Assembly: GCF_036492635.1 (NCBI RefSeq)
Contig: NZ_AP025305.1
Span: 4,172,000 to 4,235,999 of the forward strand
DNA: 64,000 bases
Origin: Aureibacter tunicatorum
GTDB lineage: Bacteria; Bacteroidota; Bacteroidia; Cytophagales; Cyclobacteriaceae
Direction: 5' to 3'
Of this stretch, positions 57,526-64,000 are shown piece after piece; within the stretch, counting starts at the first letter, position 1; each line of letters begins with the position of its first letter. The notes beneath the pieces are model-generated. The model was not told where the DNA came from. It was given only the letters and a program-made list of their open reading frames with translations, and did not search any database. The position numbers and the translations under genes are program-made.

Positions 57526-58794
57526 ATGGATATCACATACATTACAACCTTAAGTCTTGTCTTAGCTTTTGGCTTAGGACTGTACAGAGTGGCATTATAC
57601 CACTTGCCAAGTTTCAAGTACAATCGTTTTTTTCTCCTGTCAACACTATTGATTTCAGTGTTCGCTCCTATCATTGACTTAAGCATATTCGTCAAGACAA
57701 GTGACATCAATCAAGCAAGTATATTTCTCAATGAAATTTCAATAAACTCAAATAATGTAATCAAAAATCTCAATAGCTTGCAACTTCTCCAAATCGATTA
57801 TCTTAAACTCATTTACTGGGGTGTTATAGCACTGTTATTTATTAGGTTGGGAATTCAAATATTCAAAATTATAAACCTCAACAAAATAAACAACTCAAGT
57901 CTCATTCTGCATGAAAATAAAAAATACAGGCTTGTTAAACTAAATGACGACTCTGAAACTTTTTCATTTTTAAATCGAATTTATTTGAGTCAAAAAGACC
58001 AAAATCTAGGCGATAGAGAAAAACGCAATATTATCAATCATGAACTTGCCCACATACAGCAATTTCATTCCTTTGACATTTTATTTATCGAACTGTTAGT
58101 CATTATTTTTTGGTTTCACCCTTTAGTTTGGCTTGCAAAAAAATATATAGCTCAAAATCATGAGTATCTAGCCGACAGCAATGTGCTGAATAAACATTCT
58201 GAAAGTTTTAATAATTACTCACAACTACTTGTAAACAGAATATTTGCAAATAATCATATTCCAATTGGAAGCCACTTCAACAAATCTTTAACTTTAAACA
58301 GAATTAAAATGCTAAAGAAAAATTCTAAGCCAAGATCGTATAAATTCTTCTGGACTCTTCCTTGTCTACTTTTAGTTTTCGGAACAGTCTGCTGCAACAA
58401 TGCAAAAGAAGGTGATGATATCACAGAAATCAACTCAGCTTCAGCAGAAGGCAATCTAAGCTCAATAAATAACTCAGAAGTTTACTCTCAAGTAGATGTA
58501 AACCCTGAATTTCCAGGTGGCTTAAAAGCTTTTTACACTCAAGTCAGCAAAGTCATCACTTACCCACAAGATGCAAAAGAAGCAAAAATTGAAGGTAGAG
58601 TTTTTATTGAATTTATCATCTCAAAAGACGGGAATATTGAAAGCCCAACAATAATAAAAGGAGTTGAAGAAAGCCTTGACCAAGAAGCGCTTCACGCTTT
58701 CAATACGATAAACACGAAATGGACCCCTGGACAAATTGATGGCAAGAAAGTGAATGTAAAAATGGTTCTGCCCATCATATTCAAATTAAATTAG
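57526..58794 (+). CDS. BlaR1-type M56 antirepressor with C-terminal TonB domain
   Basis: Membrane sensor protease of 422 residues. Four spans lie within the first 310 residues; the zinc site is HELAH (residues 172-176) with the third ligand Glu in the following NHEYLAD region, as in peptidase M56. After the last span (WTLPCLLLVFGTVCC) the outer part does not carry a penicillin-binding domain but a TonB C-terminal domain (residues about 335-420, YPQDAKEAKIEGRVFIEFIISKDGNI). This is the common Bacteroidota version. It probably senses something at the periplasmic side and cleaves the adjacent BlaI-type repressor. Confidence 0.9.
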   Translation: MDITYITTLSLVLAFGLGLYRVALYHLPSFKYNRFFLLSTLLISVFAPIIDLSIFVKTSDINQASIFLNEISINSNNVIKNLNSLQLLQIDYLKLIYWGVIALLFIRLGIQIFKIINLNKINNSSLILHENKKYRLVKLNDDSETFSFLNRIYLSQKDQNLGDREKRNIINHELAHIQQFHSFDILFIELLVIIFWFHPLVWLAKKYIAQNHEYLADSNVLNKHSESFNNYSQLLVNRIFANNHIPIGSHFNKSLTLNRIKMLKKNSKPRSYKFFWTLPCLLLVFGTVCCNNAKEGDDITEINSASAEGNLSSINNSEVYSQVDVNPEFPGGLKAFYTQVSKVITYPQDAKEAKIEGRVFIEFIISKDGNIESPTIIKGVEESLDQEALHAFNTINTKWTPGQIDGKKVNVKMVLPIIFKLN

Positions 58795-58809
58795 CCCATC
58801 TATTAATCG

Positions 58810-58845
58810 AATAAGGCGAACCATACAGGTTACGCCTTATTTTAG
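58810..58845 (+). terminator. Terminator of the BlaI-BlaR1 unit
   Basis: A 9-bp stem AATAAGGCG / CGCCTTATT (58810-58818 with 58833-58841) extended inward by AACC / GGTT with one bulged base, followed by TTAG and T-rich sequence, 16 bases after the stop codon. Confidence 0.8.
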
Positions 58846-58896
58846 TTTACAAAACAATTTACGCAACCATTCCCTTATATTTCATGTTTTGCAATT

Positions 58897-60165
58897 ATGG
58901 GGATTTTTTCTTCTATCAAATACTCAAATAACAAAGACTCTCACAAATCAATGAGTGGAAAGCACGGTATCGCTAAAACACCTCATTATCACGATTCCAT
59001 TTCCATTCCATTGCAACGTATGCTCAGTCCTGATTATGAACGTCCAATTTCAATTTCAAGACCAAAACAAGGAGCTAACGGCCAAGTATTCTTCATCACG
59101 GATAATCATGGCGAATATGTTCTAAAATTAGATTCTAGGCCTGGCACGTTAGAATCCGAACATCTTTCTTCAACTATCTACTCTCAGATGTCGTACTCAA
59201 CAGCCAAAGCCCCACAAACACTATTGCTATACACAGCCTCCCCTGAAATCAGAAGCCTTCAATTAGCCTGTCAACAAGTCCGTTCAAGCACCGCGACTTA
59301 TCTTTGCGAATGCTTGGAGAATTATCAAGGAGAATTTGTCCTTGTAATGGAAAAAATGAAAGGACGATCTCTTGACAAGGAAAACCCAGCGGACAATAAA
59401 CTTATGCTTAGCCCAAAGTTTCGCGAACTTTTTGGCGAGTTAATGGCCTATGATATTCTCACTGGAAATATGGATAGATTTTTCGCTGGTCTTAACACTG
59501 ACAACTTTCTATATGACGATGAAACTGGAGAAGTCAGCTTAATTGACCAAACAGTATCGGCATTAGGCCAAAAGCAAATGATTCGAAAAATCGCTCCTGA
59601 AACAGCTAAACTTCCATTTGATGAACTTCCCGAAGAAGATGATTGGCAAGTCACCTCTTATGGAGGCTTTGGCTTTCACAGAGCTCTTCCTATGGACGAA
59701 TACTATAGATATCATGAAATGCTTAGCAAAGGTTATAGCAATGAATTAGCCTCTTATGCTATGGATGCTTCAAGAGGAATGCTTGAAGTATTTGGAGAGA
59801 GCCTAGACACCCTATTTATCGGCCAACTAGGCACGTCAAGACTAGCTATCAAACTTTTGGAAATCTTCAACGACACTTTTGGGGAAGAATTAGAGGATAG
59901 TCAAAGTTTTGAAAGGGGAATCATCAGGGGTATATTGAATATATCAAAATTAACTTCTCACCCGGAAGCTATAGACAGGATACAAAACGCATTAACAAAA
60001 TCCACAGAAGCTGAAGGATTTGAGGTAGTTAAAAATTTTGTCAGAATCGGAAATTTAACCGGAGAAACTAAGAAAAGAGAAAAAACTGAAAAGCTACTTG
60101 TTTCATCATCCGGACCGAAGCTTAAACTATTAAAAAAACTCAAGAAACTTAAAAGGAAGAAATAG
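58897..60165 (+). CDS. Protein-kinase-fold effector candidate (actin-fragmin-kinase-like)
   Basis: A 422-residue soluble protein. Residues 1-41 are polar and end in IPLQRMLSPDYE (PLQR at 38-41), the motif shared by other toxin candidates here. A kinase-like domain follows: glycine loop GANGQVF (59-65), Lys77 in YVLKLDS, hinge VLVMEKMKG (148-156), a catalytic loop DILTGNMDRFF with Asp186, Asn191 and Asp193-Arg194, Asn203 in DNFLY and the metal Asp217 in SLIDQ. This D-x4-N-x-DR pattern is that of actin-fragmin kinase and PI-kinase-like folds rather than HRD kinases. The last 20 residues are Lys-rich. Substrate unknown. Confidence 0.7.
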   Translation: MGIFSSIKYSNNKDSHKSMSGKHGIAKTPHYHDSISIPLQRMLSPDYERPISISRPKQGANGQVFFITDNHGEYVLKLDSRPGTLESEHLSSTIYSQMSYSTAKAPQTLLLYTASPEIRSLQLACQQVRSSTATYLCECLENYQGEFVLVMEKMKGRSLDKENPADNKLMLSPKFRELFGELMAYDILTGNMDRFFAGLNTDNFLYDDETGEVSLIDQTVSALGQKQMIRKIAPETAKLPFDELPEEDDWQVTSYGGFGFHRALPMDEYYRYHEMLSKGYSNELASYAMDASRGMLEVFGESLDTLFIGQLGTSRLAIKLLEIFNDTFGEELEDSQSFERGIIRGILNISKLTSHPEAIDRIQNALTKSTEAEGFEVVKNFVRIGNLTGETKKREKTEKLLVSSSGPKLKLLKKLKKLKRKK

Positions 60166-60171
60166 TCAGTT

Positions 60172-60202
60172 TAAAAACAAAAAAAGCCGGATATACCAGC
60201 TT
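60172..60202 (-). terminator. Terminator of the tRNA array
   Basis: On the minus strand a 7-bp stem AAGCTGG / CCGGCTT with one G-T pair (60196-60202 with 60184-60190), followed by TTTTTTTGTTTTTAAAC. It lies just beyond the last tRNA-Val. Confidence 0.75.
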
Positions 60203-60205
60203 ATG

Positions 60206-60280
60206 TGGGCCCTACTGGATTCGAACCAGTGACCCCCTGCTTGTAAGGCAGGTGCTCTGAACCAACTGAGCTAAGAGCCC
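60206..60280 (-). tRNA. tRNA-Val(TAC), unit 1 (last transcribed)
   Basis: Minus strand. Acceptor arms GGGCTCT / AGGGCCC with one G-T pair, anticodon stem CCTGC/GCAGG around loop CTTACAA (anticodon TAC), T arm TTCGAAT. 75 nt, discriminator A, CCA not encoded. Seven copies of this tRNA recur at about 203-bp steps; the seven are identical in sequence. Confidence 0.97.
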
Positions 60281-60293
60281 GATTTAATCGAAG

Positions 60294-60366
60294 TGATTCG
60301 GCTGGGGCTCGAACCCAGGACCCTCTCCTTAAAAGGGAGATGCTCTACCAACTGAGCTACCGAATC
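60294..60366 (-). tRNA. tRNA-Lys(TTT), unit 1
   Basis: Minus strand. Acceptor arms GATTCGG / CCGAATC, D arm AGCTCAGTTGGTAGAGC, anticodon loop CTTTTAA (anticodon TTT), T arm GGTTCGAGCC. 73 nt, discriminator A, CCA not encoded. Thirteen bases from the preceding Val gene of the same unit. Confidence 0.97.
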
Positions 60367-60408
60367 TGTTCTTATCACTAAGAAACTTTTTATTTATCCT
60401 TGCGGATG

Positions 60409-60483
60409 TGGGCCCTACTGGATTCGAACCAGTGACCCCCTGCTTGTAAGGCAGGTGCTCTGAACCAACTGAGCTAAGAGCCC
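60409..60483 (-). tRNA. tRNA-Val(TAC), unit 2
   Basis: Identical to the unit 1 tRNA-Val; anticodon TAC. Separated from the unit 1 tRNA-Lys by the 42-base hairpin-containing spacer. Confidence 0.97.
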
Positions 60484-60496
60484 GATTTAATCGAAG

Positions 60497-60569
60497 TGAT
60501 TCGGCTGGGGCTCGAACCCAGGACCCTCTCCTTAAAAGGGAGATGCTCTACCAACTGAGCTACCGAATC
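60497..60569 (-). tRNA. tRNA-Lys(TTT), unit 2
   Basis: Identical to the unit 1 tRNA-Lys; anticodon TTT; 13-base spacer to its Val partner. Confidence 0.97.
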
Positions 60570-60611
60570 TGTTCTTATCACTAAGAAACTTTTTATTTAT
60601 CCTTGCGGATG

Positions 60612-60686
60612 TGGGCCCTACTGGATTCGAACCAGTGACCCCCTGCTTGTAAGGCAGGTGCTCTGAACCAACTGAGCTAAGAGCCC
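60612..60686 (-). tRNA. tRNA-Val(TAC), unit 3
   Basis: Identical to the unit 1 tRNA-Val; anticodon TAC. Confidence 0.97.
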
Positions 60687-60699
60687 GATTTAATCGAAG

Positions 60700-60772
60700 T
60701 GATTCGGCTGGGGCTCGAACCCAGGACCCTCTCCTTAAAAGGGAGATGCTCTACCAACTGAGCTACCGAATC
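60700..60772 (-). tRNA. tRNA-Lys(TTT), unit 3
   Basis: Identical to the unit 1 tRNA-Lys; anticodon TTT. The spacer that follows has loop TCGC instead of TCAC. Confidence 0.97.
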
Positions 60773-60814
60773 TGTTCTTATCGCTAAGAAACTTTTTATT
60801 TATCCTTGCGGACG

Positions 60815-60889
60815 TGGGCCCTACTGGATTCGAACCAGTGACCCCCTGCTTGTAAGGCAGGTGCTCTGAACCAACTGAGCTAAGAGCCC
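60815..60889 (-). tRNA. tRNA-Val(TAC), unit 4
   Basis: Identical to the unit 1 tRNA-Val; anticodon TAC. Its upstream spacer has the single change GAC for GAT just before the gene. Confidence 0.97.
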
Positions 60890-60902
60890 GATTTAATCGA
60901 AG

Positions 60903-60975
60903 TGATTCGGCTGGGGCTCGAACCCAGGACCCTCTCCTTAAAAGGGAGATGCTCTACCAACTGAGCTACCGAATC
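60903..60975 (-). tRNA. tRNA-Lys(TTT), unit 4
   Basis: Identical to the unit 1 tRNA-Lys; anticodon TTT. Confidence 0.97.
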
Positions 60976-61017
60976 TGTTCTTATCACTAAGAAACTTTTT
61001 ATTTATCCTTGCGGATG

Positions 61018-61092
61018 TGGGCCCTACTGGATTCGAACCAGTGACCCCCTGCTTGTAAGGCAGGTGCTCTGAACCAACTGAGCTAAGAGCCC
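61018..61092 (-). tRNA. tRNA-Val(TAC), unit 5
   Basis: Identical to the unit 1 tRNA-Val; anticodon TAC. Confidence 0.97.
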
Positions 61093-61105
61093 GATTTAAT
61101 CGAAG

Positions 61106-61178
61106 TGATTCGGCTGGGGCTCGAACCCAGGACCCTCTCCTTAAAAGGGAGATGCTCTACCAACTGAGCTACCGAATC
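61106..61178 (-). tRNA. tRNA-Lys(TTT), unit 5
   Basis: Identical to the unit 1 tRNA-Lys; anticodon TTT. The following spacer has loop TTGC. Confidence 0.97.
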
Positions 61179-61220
61179 TGTTCTTATTGCTAAGAAACTT
61201 TTTATTTATCCTTGCGGATG

Positions 61221-61295
61221 TGGGCCCTACTGGATTCGAACCAGTGACCCCCTGCTTGTAAGGCAGGTGCTCTGAACCAACTGAGCTAAGAGCCC
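61221..61295 (-). tRNA. tRNA-Val(TAC), unit 6
   Basis: Identical to the unit 1 tRNA-Val; anticodon TAC. The short spacer to its Lys partner is 12 bases, one shorter than the others, with one substitution. Confidence 0.97.
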
Positions 61296-61307
61296 GATTA
61301 ATCGGAG

Positions 61308-61380
61308 TGATTCGGCTGGGGCTCGAACCCAGGACCCTCTCCTTAAAAGGGAGATGCTCTACCAACTGAGCTACCGAATC
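61308..61380 (-). tRNA. tRNA-Lys(TTT), unit 6
   Basis: Identical to the unit 1 tRNA-Lys; anticodon TTT. Confidence 0.97.
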
Positions 61381-61422
61381 TGTTCTTATCACTAAGAAAC
61401 TTTTTATTTATCCTTGCGGATG

Positions 61423-61497
61423 TGGGCCCTACTGGATTCGAACCAGTGACCCCCTGCTTGTAAGGCAGGTGCTCTGAACCAACTGAGCTAAGAGCCC
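61423..61497 (-). tRNA. tRNA-Val(TAC), unit 7
   Basis: Identical to the unit 1 tRNA-Val; anticodon TAC. Confidence 0.97.
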
Positions 61498-61510
61498 GAT
61501 TTAATCGAAG

Positions 61511-61583
61511 TGATTCGGCTGGGGCTCGAACCCAGGACCCTCTCCTTAAAAGGGAGATGCTCTACCAACTGAGCTACCGAATC
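61511..61583 (-). tRNA. tRNA-Lys(TTT), unit 7 (first transcribed)
   Basis: Identical to the unit 1 tRNA-Lys; anticodon TTT. The promoter of the array should lie in the 62 bases between this gene and the divergent gene at 61646; no clear boxes were found. Confidence 0.97.
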
Positions 61584-61645
61584 CAAAGAAGAGACTTGTT
61601 TTTTTGCTTGTCTTTTCCGTAATTGGACTGCAAATGTAGTAGGTT

Positions 61646-62389
61646 ATGTTGGAAACACAAAACAGATTGACGAAAAATATTCTTTTATCTTTCTTTTTAT
61701 TGACTGGCTCTTTCCAAGTATTTGGAAGTCAAGGAAATAATATTTTGCTTAAAACAGCGGACTCTTTATTCTCTCAAAACAAGTATATGCAGTCATATGA
61801 GCTGTATAATAAAGTGCTTGACGAAAAACATCTTGAAAGTCCGGCAATGCTCTTAAAAATGGCATATATAAATGAAGGTATTAATAATTACGCGGAAGCA
61901 TTATATTACCTTAATTTGTATTACCAGATAACATATGATACCCAAGCTTTGAAAAAGATGGATGAGATCGCTGAAAAATACGATCTAAAAGGCTATGGCT
62001 ACACCGACTTGGACTATCTAAAAAATATCTATGCCGAATATTATATAGCTATCAACAGCTCCATAATATCCATCTTGCTTATCATGTTAGCTTTCTTGAT
62101 ATATATAAAGCTCAAAAAGAAACGCAAGATCTTAATAGCAGGCATTAGTTACGCATGTATTACCATTATTTACCTGATGGCCATAAACTTCTCATCAGAG
62201 CAAAATGCGGGTATAATCATTGACAATAACGCTTTGTTAATGGATGGACCTTCTTCTGGAGCCGACTTGATTTCCCAAATTCCTACGGGAAATAAAATGT
62301 TTATCATTAGCCAAAATGATATATGGTCAAAAGTGGAATGGGATGGAAAAGTTGGGTTTGTCAAAAACTCTAACTTCAAAGCTTTGTAA
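61646..62389 (+). CDS. TPR and SH3-domain membrane protein, BatE-like layout
   Basis: A 247-residue exported membrane protein. Signal peptide at about residues 10-28; TPR-like helices about 33-125 (LFSQNKYMQSYELYNKVLDEK, GINNYAEALYYLNLYYQ); two transmembrane helices (about 133-152 and 159-177); and a C-terminal bacterial SH3 domain (about 185-247, NNALLMDGPSSGADLISQIPTGNKMFIISQNDIWSKVEWDGKVGFV, shown in part). This order is that of BatE of the Bat aerotolerance operon, but no batA-D genes are adjacent, so it is a look-alike or a detached copy. Divergent from the tRNA array. Confidence 0.75.
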   Translation: MLETQNRLTKNILLSFFLLTGSFQVFGSQGNNILLKTADSLFSQNKYMQSYELYNKVLDEKHLESPAMLLKMAYINEGINNYAEALYYLNLYYQITYDTQALKKMDEIAEKYDLKGYGYTDLDYLKNIYAEYYIAINSSIISILLIMLAFLIYIKLKKKRKILIAGISYACITIIYLMAINFSSEQNAGIIIDNNALLMDGPSSGADLISQIPTGNKMFIISQNDIWSKVEWDGKVGFVKNSNFKAL

Positions 62390-62390
62390 T

Positions 62391-62426
62391 AAAAAAGCGG
62401 CGATATAAATCAATCGCTGCTTTTTT
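62391..62426 (-). terminator. Bidirectional terminator between the SH3 gene and clpB
   Basis: A 14-bp stem with one mismatch (62391-62404 with 62413-62426, arm AAAAAAGCGGCGAT), flanked by T-runs both ways. It serves both converging genes. Confidence 0.88.
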
Positions 62427-62439
62427 ATTTATTTTACTA

Positions 62440-64000
62440 TCATGAAGGGATATCCAAGTTACTAAACATTATTTCACCATTCTCGGCGACATCCACATTG
62501 ATAACATCATTGCCTTTTACTTTTTCAGAAAGTATCTCTTTCGATAATTCGTTAAGAATCAATTTTTGAATTACTCGCTTAAGTGGTCGAGCTCCAAATT
62601 GCGGATCAAAGCCTTTATCCGCTAGAAAATCCAACGCCTTATCTGTAAACTCTATTTGCACTTTATTTTCAGCAAGTCTAGTTTTTACAATCTCCAATTG
62701 AATACCGACAATCTTTCGAATATCCTCTCTTGACAAAGGCCTGAATACGATAGTTTCATCTATTCTATTTAAAAACTCCGGACGAACCTGTTTTTTCAAC
62801 AAGTCAAGCACTTCTACCTTAGTTTTTTCAACAATTTCCTCTTCATTTTCATCAGTCAAAAGCTCAAAGTTTGTTTGAATAGCACTAGCTCCCATGTTAG
62901 TCGTCATGATAATAATAGTGTTCTTGAAATTAGCGACTCTACCTTTATTATCAGTCAACCTTCCATCATCCAAAACTTGTAATAGAATATTAAATACATC
63001 AGGATGCGCTTTTTCAATTTCATCAAGCAAAATCACCGAATAGGGTTTTCTTCTGACTGCTTCCGTTAATTGGCCTCCTTCATCATAACCGACATATCCC
63101 GGAGGTGCTCCCACCAACCTACTCACAGCATGTCTTTCTTGGTATTCGGACATATCAATTCTCACCATGGCATTCTCATCGTTGAACAAATAGTCTGCTA
63201 ATGCCTTCGCTAATTCCGTTTTTCCCACTCCAGTTGTTCCCATGAAAAGAAATGAGCCAATTGGGCGCTTAGGATCCTGCATGCCCGCTCGGCTCCTTCT
63301 TACTGCGTCAGAGACAGCTGTAATAGCCTCTGTCTGTCCCGCGACCCTTTTGCCTAACTCTTCTTCTAAATGAAGTAATTTTTCCTTATCACTAGCCAGC
63401 ATTTTAGAAACAGGTATTCCAGTCCATTTCGCTACAACTTCCGCGATATCTTCACTGCCGACCACTTCTTTCAATAAAGCACGATCCTTATCGAGCTCTT
63501 GACTCTCAACCTTGAGTTTTTCAAGCTCTTCCTCTGATTTAGCGATCTTGCCATATCTCAACTCAGCGACCTTACCATAATCTCCCGACCTTTCAGCTTG
63601 CTCTGCTTCCAATTTGTAATGATCAATGTCCTCTTTGAGTTTTTGAATATTTTCGATGATATCTTTTTCCTGTTTCCATTTGGCATAAAGCTCATTTTTC
63701 TTGTCATTAAGTTCCGCTAACACTTTATTGAGCTGAGATTCTTTATCTTTATTCTTCTCTCTACGAATCGCTTCTCGCTCAATCTCGATCTGCATGATCT
63801 TTCTCTGAAGCTCATCAAGTTCCTCAGGCATTGAGTCTATCTCGATCCTCAGTTTGGAAGCCGCCTCATCCATCAAATCAATCGCTTTATCCGGAAGGTA
63901 CCTATCAGATATATATCTATTCGACAATTCCACTGAAGCTATGATAGCATCGTCTTTAATCTGTATTCCATGGTGAAGTTCATATTTATCTTTAATCCCT
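62440..64000 (-). CDS. clpB: Chaperone ClpB, 3' part, truncated at the window edge
   Basis: Disaggregase of the Hsp100/AAA+ class working with DnaK. The frame continues past the right edge ([17 protein letters not shown] is read at 63950-64000), so only the region from the end of AAA-1 onward is present. The M-domain coiled coil follows [17 protein letters not shown], then the linker GIPVSKML, and AAA-2 with Walker A GTTGVGKT, Walker [14 protein letters not shown], sensor FLNRIDE and GARPLKR near the end. The coiled-coil middle distinguishes ClpB from ClpA/ClpC. Assignment is firm. Confidence 0.97.
   Translation of the reverse strand, partial: GIKDKYELHHGIQIKDDAIIASVELSNRYISDRYLPDKAIDLMDEAASKLRIEIDSMPEELDELQRKIMQIEIEREAIRREKNKDKESQLNKVLAELNDKKNELYAKWKQEKDIIENIQKLKEDIDHYKLEAEQAERSGDYGKVAELRYGKIAKSEEELEKLKVESQELDKDRALLKEVVGSEDIAEVVAKWTGIPVSKMLASDKEKLLHLEEELGKRVAGQTEAITAVSDAVRRSRAGMQDPKRPIGSFLFMGTTGVGKTELAKALADYLFNDENAMVRIDMSEYQERHAVSRLVGAPPGYVGYDEGGQLTEAVRRKPYSVILLDEIEKAHPDVFNILLQVLDDGRLTDNKGRVANFKNTIIIMTTNMGASAIQTNFELLTDENEEEIVEKTKVEVLDLLKKQVRPEFLNRIDETIVFRPLSREDIRKIVGIQLEIVKTRLAENKVQIEFTDKALDFLADKGFDPQFGARPLKRVIQKLILNELSKEILSEKVKGNDVINVDVAENGEIMFSNLDIPS

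Larger units (their letters stand above)
60206..61583 (-). repeat. Seven tandem 203-bp tRNA-Lys/tRNA-Val units
   Basis: Direct tandem repeat, period 203 bp (one unit 202). Each unit is tRNA-Lys(73)-13-tRNA-Val(75)-42. The six 42-base spacers hold the dyad TTCTTA-N4-TAAGAA, with N4 TCAC in four copies, TCGC in one and TTGC in one. Near identity of copies means recent amplification or continuing gene conversion. Confidence 0.95.

Noticed and set aside
56960-58900. Beta-lactamase or mec gene controlled by the BlaI-BlaR1 pair
   Set aside because: The neighbouring frames are a TMEM175 channel and a kinase-like protein; no SxxK serine hydrolase or metallo-beta-lactamase motif is present.
61141-61392. 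An 83-codon open frame inside the tRNA array
   Set aside because: It reads through tRNA-Lys and tRNA-Val genes on the same strand; its protein-like look comes from the conserved tRNA sequence.
60206-61583. Possible CRISPR array because of regular direct repeats
   Set aside because: The period is 203 bp, both parts of each unit fold as tRNAs and there are no unique spacers or cas genes.

Overview
The window is chromosomal DNA of a Bacteroidota bacterium, most likely of the order Cytophagales. The evidence is its AT-rich composition, two secreted proteases with a type IX secretion (Por) C-terminal sorting domain, two TonB-dependent receptors with carboxypeptidase-regulatory N-domains, an atpD-atpC pair detached from the rest of the ATP synthase genes, lipoproteins with a bare lipobox, and promoters of the TTTG / TAnnTTTG type. 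Several long toxin-like proteins recall the marine Persicobacteraceae/Flammeovirgaceae, but that assignment is an impression rather than a measurement.

Layout. 0-6 kb: the end of a chromate transporter gene, a 2-TM potassium channel, a DUF1801 protein, a large papain-like toxin candidate, an ArsB/NhaD-type permease and panB. 6-13 kb: a lipoprotein, atpC-atpD, a sensor kinase with sdaAA, then a compact three-gene unit (membrane protein, winged-helix regulator, DUF2809 protein). 13-25 kb is the accessory part: an alpha/beta hydrolase, an 887-residue toxin candidate, a YiaA/B protein, tandem M43 metalloproteases (the second has lost its catalytic Glu), an IS982-type element with inverted repeats and a target duplication, a GNAT, a solitary trpB, an amidoligase-like protein and a MORN-like protein. 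25-43 kb: htpG, a conserved helical protein, a response regulator, an ALDH7-type dehydrogenase, an M49-type lipoprotein with a COG0523 GTPase, dsbD, holB, hemC and a WG-repeat protein. 43-52 kb: an ArsR regulator, a TonB receptor with its lipoprotein partner, a Coq4-like protein and a second TonB receptor. 52-60 kb: rfbC, a sugar-nucleotide type SDR, a TPR protein coupled to a phosphosulfolactate synthase, a TMEM175-type channel, a BlaI/BlaR1-type pair with two matched operators, and a protein-kinase-fold effector candidate. 60.2-61.6 kb: fourteen tRNA genes as seven tandem Lys-Val units. 61.6-64 kb: a TPR-SH3 protein and the 3' part of clpB.

The most unusual features are (i) the sevenfold 203-bp tRNA-Lys(TTT)/tRNA-Val(TAC) array, whose spacers carry a hairpin that varies only in its loop; (ii) four unrelated large proteins (papain-like, 887-residue unknown, amidoligase-like, kinase-like) that share a short basic/polar N-terminus ending in a P/V-I/L/V-Q(R) motif at residues 24-41 and lack signal peptides, suggesting one effector-delivery family scattered through the window; (iii) the protease paralogue with HHFGH in place of HEFGH; and (iv) a protein with an exact Coq4 zinc motif in a lineage that normally uses menaquinone. 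No structural genes of an injection system, no CRISPR array and no prophage were found.
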